DNA of 10,679 nucleotides from CAYYHA01 sp964471535 (GTDB lineage Bacteria > Myxococcota > Myxococcia > SLRQ01). Below are positions 6,138-10,679 of this stretch, one piece after another. Made by a program: the position numbers and the translations under genes. Each line of letters begins with the position of its first letter. Position 1 is the first letter of the stretch. Location of the stretch: contig CAYYHA010000137.1 in NCBI GenBank assembly GCA_964471535.1, forward strand, positions 1 through 10,679, in the 5' to 3' direction. The notes below the pieces were generated by a model. It worked only from the letters and a program-made list of their open reading frames with translations. It had not been told where the DNA came from and searched no databases.

Positions 6138-6384
6138 CTTGCTTCCTGCGGTGGCGTCGGTTGGAGGGTGCGCGGTGCGCACTTCGCGGGTGCGCGCCCG
6201 TATAGCACGCCACGTTCCATCCGGCGAGAGACGATTTCTTTTGCTTCTCAACCCCCGTTCGCTCTGCTACAAGGCGCGCGCCGCGCGATAGGGAACGCCG
6301 AAATTGGTCTGACAAATCCACCTCGGGCGCATCAGCCGGCGGTCGCCACCTCGAGCGGCACATCCAGAGAGGGAAGGTACAGCG
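6138..6384. promoter_or_regulatory. Divergent promoter region between the two lipid operons
   Basis: A 247-bp gap that must hold the promoters of both operons. On the - strand, TGCTATACG (plus coordinates 6199-6207) looks like an extended -10 box about 62 bp before the desaturase start, without a convincing -35. On the + strand, TACAAG (6268-6273) with TTCTCA (6245-6250) at a 17-bp spacing is a weak sigma-70-like candidate for FAAL. A notably AT-rich patch lies at 6229-6250. No clear operator palindrome is seen. The FAAL ATG is preceded by GAGGGAAGG (6369-6377), a good Shine-Dalgarno match. Confidence 0.35.
6142..6147 (-). promoter_or_regulatory. Shine-Dalgarno AGGAAG deciding the desaturase start
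   Basis: AGGAAG on the - strand lies 4 nt before ATG 6135-6137. It supports this start over the upstream in-frame codon at 6251, whose extra residues are basic and low-complexity. Confidence 0.6.
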
Positions 6385-8157
6385 ATGGAGTTTCGGACGC
6401 TCACGGATGCCATCGTGCACGCAGGTGCACAGTGGGGTGAAAACGGCTTCACGTTCCAGGATCTCTCGGGCCGGGAGACGCACTACGCGTTCGCCGAGAT
6501 CGCGGAGCGGACCGATGCCCGGGGACGGGCGTTGCAGGAACTCGGACTCGAGAAGGGCGATCGCATCGGGCTCATCGTGATCGAGCCCGAGGACTTCGTC
6601 CTCACCTTCCTCGCCGCGGTGCGGGTGGGCGTCGTACCCGTTCCGCTCTACCCGCCGCTGGCACTAGGTGCCCTCGACGCCTACATGGAGAAGACCAGTC
6701 GCATCCTGCGCGCATCGGGCGCCCGCATGCTTTTTGCCAGCGAGAAGCTGCAAAACGTGCTCTGGAGCCTCGTGGGGCGGGTGAAGTCGCTCGAGCGCCT
6801 CGTCGTGATCGAGACCCTGGGGCAGGCCACCGGCCGCGCCGAGCCGGTAACGGTGCGCCCCGAGGACCTGTGCTTCCTGCAGTACACCTCGGGGAGCACC
6901 GCCGACCCGAAGGGCGTGATGGTGACCCACGCCTCCCTCGTGGCCAACTCGAAGGCCATCATGGGACCCGGGCTCCAGACCTCGCCCGAGCGCACCATCG
7001 GTGTCACCTGGCTCCCGCTCTACCACGACATGGGTCTCATCGGCTTCGTGGTGGCGCCGATGCTCCACTCGGTGCGCGTCGTCTTCATCCCCACCCTCCG
7101 CTTCCTGAAGCGTCCCAACGTCTGGCTCGACACCATCCACCGGCATCGGGGCACGATCTCCTTCGCCCCGCCCTTCGCGTTTGGCCTCGCTGCGCGCCGG
7201 GCCACGGAAGCGAAGCTCGCCGAATGGGATCTCTCCTGCGTGGAGGCGCTCGGCTGCGGCGCCGAGCCCATCCCGCCGCAGGTGATGCGCGAGTTCACCG
7301 AACTCTTCCACACCCGCTGCAAGCTCCCCCGCAACGCGATCCTCCCGGCCTACGGCATGGCCGAGGCCACCCTGGCCATCGCGCTCAAGCCCCTCGACGA
7401 GGAGATGAGGACCCAAGTGGTGGACGCCGAGGCGTTCAAGGAGGAGGGCGTGGTCCGCACCCCGGCCAACGATGACGCCCCCACCTTCGAGCACGTCGCC
7501 TGCGGCCCCGCCTTCCCGGAGCACGAGATCACCATCCAGGACGAGACCGGCCGGATCCTTCCCGAAGGTCACGAGGGGGAGATCTGCGTGCGCGGCCCGT
7601 CGGTGACCCCAGGCTACTTCGAGAACCCCGAGGCCACCGCCGAGACCTTCCGCGACGGGTGGCTGCACACCGGTGATCTGGGCTACCTCCTCGACGGGCA
7701 GGTCTATGTGACCGGCCGCATCAAGGACCTCATCATCATCAACGGCAAGAACCTGCACCCACAGACCATCGAGTGGGTGGCGCAGGAGGTGGACGGGGTT
7801 CGGAAGGGGAACGTCGTCGCCTTCTCGATTCCCGGGGAGAGCAGCGAGCGCCTGGTGATCGCCCTCGAGACCAAGGCCTCGGACCGCGAGGCGCTCGCCC
7901 GCGAGGTGGCGAGCCGGGTGAAGGCAGAGCTGCAGCTTCCAGTGCACGAGGTGGTGTGTCTCTCCTCCGGCGCGCTGCCCAAGACCAGCTCGGGCAAGCT
8001 GCAGCGGCGCCGGACGCGGCAGCAGTACCTCGACGGGAGCCTCGGCCGCGAGGGAACGCGTACCGTCGGCACCTCCGGCGGCAAGGTCAAACTCGCGCGC
8101 CACGTCGCCCGCTCACTTTGGACGCGGGCGAAGGTGGCCGCGCTCGGCGGAAAGTAG
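6385..8157 (+). CDS. Fatty acyl-AMP ligase (FAAL), acyl-ACP loading enzyme
   Basis: FAALs activate a free fatty acid with ATP to acyl-AMP and pass it to an acyl carrier protein, commonly to prime a polyketide synthase. The 590-aa product shows the adenylate-forming motifs: YTSGSTADPKG at 167-177, LPLYHDMGLIG around Y213-G217, YGMAEATLAI from 323, TGD at 429-431, GRIKDLIIINGKNLHP from 444, and the C-terminal lysine in PKTSSGK (K538). The IINGKNLHPQTIE block and the long segment between YGMAEA and the acyl-activating C-lid (about 340-390) are typical of FAALs rather than CoA ligases. A basic tail of about 50 residues follows K538 and is unusual. The start is supported by GAGGGAAGG upstream. First gene of the rightward operon, with only 4 bp between its stop and the methyltransferase ATG. 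The stand-alone ACP two genes downstream is the likely acceptor. Chain length of the acyl substrate is unknown. Confidence 0.93.
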   Translation: MEFRTLTDAIVHAGAQWGENGFTFQDLSGRETHYAFAEIAERTDARGRALQELGLEKGDRIGLIVIEPEDFVLTFLAAVRVGVVPVPLYPPLALGALDAYMEKTSRILRASGARMLFASEKLQNVLWSLVGRVKSLERLVVIETLGQATGRAEPVTVRPEDLCFLQYTSGSTADPKGVMVTHASLVANSKAIMGPGLQTSPERTIGVTWLPLYHDMGLIGFVVAPMLHSVRVVFIPTLRFLKRPNVWLDTIHRHRGTISFAPPFAFGLAARRATEAKLAEWDLSCVEALGCGAEPIPPQVMREFTELFHTRCKLPRNAILPAYGMAEATLAIALKPLDEEMRTQVVDAEAFKEEGVVRTPANDDAPTFEHVACGPAFPEHEITIQDETGRILPEGHEGEICVRGPSVTPGYFENPEATAETFRDGWLHTGDLGYLLDGQVYVTGRIKDLIIINGKNLHPQTIEWVAQEVDGVRKGNVVAFSIPGESSERLVIALETKASDREALAREVASRVKAELQLPVHEVVCLSSGALPKTSSGKLQRRRTRQQYLDGSLGREGTRTVGTSGGKVKLARHVARSLWTRAKVAALGGK

Positions 8158-8161
8158 ATTC

Positions 8162-9025
8162 ATGAGCACACAAGAAGAAGTCGAAGTCTCCTACGACGTC
8201 TCCAACGAGTTCTTCCGTCTCTGGCTGGACGAGCGGATGAACTACACCTGCGCTCTCTTCGAAGGCACCGACAACCTCGAGGAGGCGCAGATCAAGAAGC
8301 TCGAGTGGCTGCACGATGCGGCCCGAGTGACTCCGGACAAGCGCGTGCTCGACATCGGCTGCGGCTGGGGCGCCAACATCGAGTGGCTCGCCACCAGCAA
8401 GGGCGTGAAGGACGTCACGGGGATCACCCTTTCCCGCGCTCAGCACGCGGAGATTCAGCGGCGCAACGTCCCTGGCGTCACCGCCCACTGCGTCAGCTAC
8501 GCGGACTTCGAGCCGGAGAAGAAGTTCGACGCAGTGATCTCCATCTGCATGATGGAGCACATCGCCACCCCGGAGCAGGTGCGAAAGGGGGAGCACATCG
8601 CCCTCTATCGCGACTACTTCCGCCGGGCATGGGAGTGGACGACGCCGGGGAGCTACTTCGGGCTGCAAACGATTCTGCGCAACCGGGTCCCCAGGAACCG
8701 CAAGGACGTACAGGACATCGGCTGGGTCACCTACAACATCTTCCCCGGGGGCCTCTCGCTCCGCCTCGAAGATATCGTCATGGCGGTCAACCCCTACTGG
8801 GAGATCATGGAGATCAAGACCCGACGGGTCCACTACCAGAAGACGTGCCAGGCGTGGCTCGACCGGCTGCGCGACCACGAGGCGGTGATCCGGGAACGGT
8901 GGGGCGACAAGGTCTTCGAGGACTACGACCGCTACCTCTCCACCTGTGTGCGCGCCTTCGACAAGCACTATCAATCCCTGGCGCAGTACTCGCTGCGCCG
9001 CATCGACAAGGAAGAGCTGCAATGA
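8162..9025 (+). CDS. Cyclopropane-fatty-acid-synthase / mycolic-acid-type SAM methyltransferase
   Basis: Enzymes of this family move a methyl group from S-adenosylmethionine to a cis double bond of an acyl chain, giving a cyclopropane, a methyl branch or a related product. At 287 aa it has the size of the mycobacterial CmaA/MmaA group. It lacks the N-terminal domain of E. coli Cfa (about 380 aa). It opens with SYDVSNEFFRLWLDERMNYTCALF (family active-site cysteine position at C30), followed by the SAM-binding LDIGCGWG at 63-70, ICMMEHI around E132-H133, the IFPGG block at 193-197 and RRVHYQKTCQAW near H224. It is tightly packed with FAAL (4-bp gap) and its TGA overlaps the ACP ATG, indicating translational coupling. 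Mycolic-acid enzymes act on ACP-bound chains, so an acyl-ACP substrate is likely here. Phospholipid cyclopropanation remains possible. The desaturase encoded divergently could supply the double bond. Confidence 0.92.
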   Translation: MSTQEEVEVSYDVSNEFFRLWLDERMNYTCALFEGTDNLEEAQIKKLEWLHDAARVTPDKRVLDIGCGWGANIEWLATSKGVKDVTGITLSRAQHAEIQRRNVPGVTAHCVSYADFEPEKKFDAVISICMMEHIATPEQVRKGEHIALYRDYFRRAWEWTTPGSYFGLQTILRNRVPRNRKDVQDIGWVTYNIFPGGLSLRLEDIVMAVNPYWEIMEIKTRRVHYQKTCQAWLDRLRDHEAVIRERWGDKVFEDYDRYLSTCVRAFDKHYQSLAQYSLRRIDKEELQ

Positions 9026-9279
9026 CCGATAGCGAGATCTTGAGCCTGCTGAAGGAAGCCCTTGCCGAGGTGGCCCCGGGCAAGGCGAAGGAGCTCGACG
9101 ACCTCTCCCTGGACTGCACCATCGCGGAGCTCGACCTCGACTCGGTCTCCACCATGGAGATGGTGGGCTTCCTCGAGGAGAAGTGCGATCGGATCTTCCC
9201 CGACGAGGAGCTCGCCAAGGTCAACCGTCTCGCGGACCTCGCCAGCCTCATGCGCGGCGAGCGGGTGAGCGCCGCCTAG
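9022..9279 (+). CDS. Stand-alone acyl carrier protein
   Basis: An 85-aa acidic carrier protein. S41 in the ELDLDSVSTMEMVGFLEE segment is the expected phosphopantetheine attachment site (DSV variant of the DSL motif). Helix 2 follows directly, and the C-terminal helices (DEELAKVNRLADLASLM) fit the four-helix ACP fold. Its ATG at 9022 overlaps the methyltransferase TGA (ATGA), and its stop is 7 bp before the PKS start, so the three proteins are probably made in fixed ratio. It diverges from housekeeping AcpP in sequence and sits between a FAAL and a ketosynthase. The inferred role is to carry the FAAL-activated fatty acid, hold it for the methyltransferase, and deliver it to the PKS ketosynthase. 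Confidence 0.93.
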   Translation: MTDSEILSLLKEALAEVAPGKAKELDDLSLDCTIAELDLDSVSTMEMVGFLEEKCDRIFPDEELAKVNRLADLASLMRGERVSAA

Positions 9280-9286
9280 GTCGCCC

Positions 9287-10679
9287 GTGCGACGGGAGGG
9301 TGCCATCGCCATCGTGGGGATGGCCGCCCGCTTCGCGGGCGCCGAAGATCTCCACGCGTACTGGGATCTGATCCTGGCAGGCCGCCATCGCTTCGGTCCC
9401 CCTCCGCGGGACCGGTGGGACGCCTCCGTCTTCACCGACTCCAATCCGCGGAGCGTAGACAAGAGCTATGCACCGGCGGGGGGCTTCATCGAGGACGTGC
9501 GCTCCTTCCCCGCCCTCGCGCTGCAGATCCCGCCCCGGCGGGTGGAGGTCATGGACCCGCAGCAGCGCCTCTCCCTCGAGGCGGCCATCTACGCCCTCGA
9601 GGATGCGGGGTACCGGCGCAGCGCGGTGCCCCGGCGCACGGGGGTCTTCATGGGCGTCACCGGGCTCGAGTACGCGATGCTCATGGCCTCCCGCGTCCTC
9701 GCGCAGATGATGGCCTGCGGCGACTTCGGCGAAGCCCCGGATCCCGAGGTCCTCGCACGGGCCGTGCAGAACGTCGTGCCTCCCCGCCCCCTCGCCGCCC
9801 CCGGTGGGCTGGGCAACATGGTGGCGGCCGCGGTGAGCCAGGAGCTCGACCTCCACGGGCCGGCCTTCACCGTCGACGCCGCCTGCGCCTCGTCCATGGT
9901 CGCCCTCGATACGGCGGTGCAGCAGCTGCGCAGCGGCACCATCGATCTGGCACTGGCCGGCGGGGTTTTCCTGCAGCTGACCCCCAACCACCACGTCGTC
10001 TTCTCGCGCATCGGCGCGATGAGCCGAAGCGGCGTGTGCCGCCCCTTCGATCACCGGGCCGACGGCTTCGTCGAGGGCGACGGCGTGGGCACGGTGGTCC
10101 TCAAGCGCTACGAGGAGGCGGTGCGCGACGGGGACCGCATCTACGCTGTCCTCCACGGGGTGGCGACCAACAACGACGGCCGCGGCGACGGCCCCATGGC
10201 CCCACTCTCCGAGGGACAGGCGGGGGCGGTATCTGCCGCATGGGAGGCCTCGGGCCTCGACCCGGCCGATCTGGGCTACCTCGAAACCCACGGCACCGGC
10301 ACCGCGGTGGGGGACCCCACCGAGATCGCCGGACTGATGCAGTCCATCGGCCCGGCGGTGAAGGACGCCGCGCTGGGCGCCTCGAAGGCCAACGTGGGGC
10401 ACACCATGAGCGCCGCCGGCGTCGCCGGCCTCATCCGCGCCGCTCTCGCCATCCACCACCGGGTCCTGCCTCCGCTCGCTGGCTTCGAGCGGCCCCGCGA
10501 GGACATCGACCTCGCGTCGACCCCCTTCCGAGTGCCCACCCAGCCGGAGCCCTGGGAGACGCCGCACCGGATCGCGGGGGTCTCCAGTTTCGGCTTTGGC
10601 GGCACGAATGCCCACGCGGTCTTGCGCGGGGTGGACTCGATGGCGGCGCGGCGCGCCTCCGCCGCCGCGGCACCGACAC
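9287..10679 (+). CDS. Type I polyketide synthase, N-terminal ketosynthase (partial, runs off the window)
   Basis: The 464 visible codons form a complete beta-ketoacyl synthase domain, and the frame is still open at the window end. It starts AIAIVGMAARFAGA, then DPQQRLSLEAA. The active-site cysteine is C200 in VDAACASSMVAL, with the two catalytic histidines H335 (ETHGTGT) and H372 (KANVGHTMSAAG). FGFGGTNAHAV closes the domain. The triad is intact, so it is a condensing rather than a decarboxylating KSQ domain. DAACASS replaces the more usual DTACSSS, a form found in some iterative, glycolipid and PUFA-type synthases. GTG 9287 is chosen because it is the first start after an in-frame stop (9266-9268), and later starts (GTG 9314, ATG 9320) would cut the first strand of the fold. 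The Shine-Dalgarno match is poor, suggesting coupling to the ACP gene. No loading module precedes the KS, in line with priming by the FAAL/ACP pair. Later domains are outside the window. Confidence 0.94.
   Translation, partial: MRREGAIAIVGMAARFAGAEDLHAYWDLILAGRHRFGPPPRDRWDASVFTDSNPRSVDKSYAPAGGFIEDVRSFPALALQIPPRRVEVMDPQQRLSLEAAIYALEDAGYRRSAVPRRTGVFMGVTGLEYAMLMASRVLAQMMACGDFGEAPDPEVLARAVQNVVPPRPLAAPGGLGNMVAAAVSQELDLHGPAFTVDAACASSMVALDTAVQQLRSGTIDLALAGGVFLQLTPNHHVVFSRIGAMSRSGVCRPFDHRADGFVEGDGVGTVVLKRYEEAVRDGDRIYAVLHGVATNNDGRGDGPMAPLSEGQAGAVSAAWEASGLDPADLGYLETHGTGTAVGDPTEIAGLMQSIGPAVKDAALGASKANVGHTMSAAGVAGLIRAALAIHHRVLPPLAGFERPREDIDLASTPFRVPTQPEPWETPHRIAGVSSFGFGGTNAHAVLRGVDSMAARRASAAAAPT

Noticed and set aside
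6138..6251. 38-residue N-terminal extension of the desaturase
   Set aside because: It covers the likely promoter region, is Arg-rich without desaturase features, and ATG 6137 has its own AGGAAG site.
6664..8103. A 479-codon open frame on the - strand
   Set aside because: Antisense to the FAAL gene, which carries all the adenylation motifs. The antisense product is low-complexity and without domains.
9248..10615. A 455-codon open frame on the - strand
   Set aside because: Antisense to the ketosynthase, whose catalytic triad is intact. The antisense product is Gly/Arg/His-rich with no motif.
1..10679. tRNA or rRNA genes, CRISPR arrays, insertion sequences
   Set aside because: No cloverleaf, rRNA-like conserved stretch, regularly spaced repeat or transposase-like protein was seen. 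Gene spacing leaves little room for them.

Overview
The window is very GC-rich with tightly packed genes and heavy G/C use at third codon positions. The gene types together suggest a Myxococcota or related delta-proteobacterial genome: a DUF4388 protein fused to a receiver domain, a TtcA-type tRNA thiolase, a fatty acyl-AMP ligase (FAAL) leading into a polyketide synthase, and a possible sigma-54 promoter. This placement is inferred from gene content only.

Left part (1-2585), general cell functions. Bases 1-224 hold no convincing gene. They contain a good sigma-54-type promoter match reading leftwards out of the window, a 12-bp palindrome, a nested inverted repeat, and a possible promoter for a leaderless gene. 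Then come a small two-helix membrane protein (+), a short TPR protein (-) and TtcA (-). The last two form a likely two-gene operon. A degenerate receiver/DUF4388 protein (+) follows. Convergent gene ends are marked by inverted repeats near 606-633 and 2561-2584.

Centre (2583-6137, - strand), a lipid-modification operon transcribed leftwards: a three-histidine-box membrane fatty-acid desaturase, an unrecognised polytopic membrane protein with conserved-looking histidines, and a GT21-type (ceramide glucosyltransferase/HpnI-like) membrane glycosyltransferase. Short tandem repeats (14-bp and 15-bp periods) lie just upstream of, or across, the starts of the second and third genes.

Right part (6385-10679, + strand), a divergent operon: FAAL, a short cyclopropane-synthase/mycolate-type methyltransferase, a stand-alone acyl carrier protein whose start overlaps the methyltransferase stop, and a modular-type polyketide synthase that begins with a ketosynthase and runs off the window.

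Taken together, the two divergent operons look like one pathway. A free fatty acid is adenylated and loaded on the ACP, its chain may be desaturated and methylated or cyclopropanated, and the PKS extends it. The product may then be glycosylated at the membrane. The individual enzyme families are well supported; the joint product, a lipid-primed polyketide or glycolipid, is inference.
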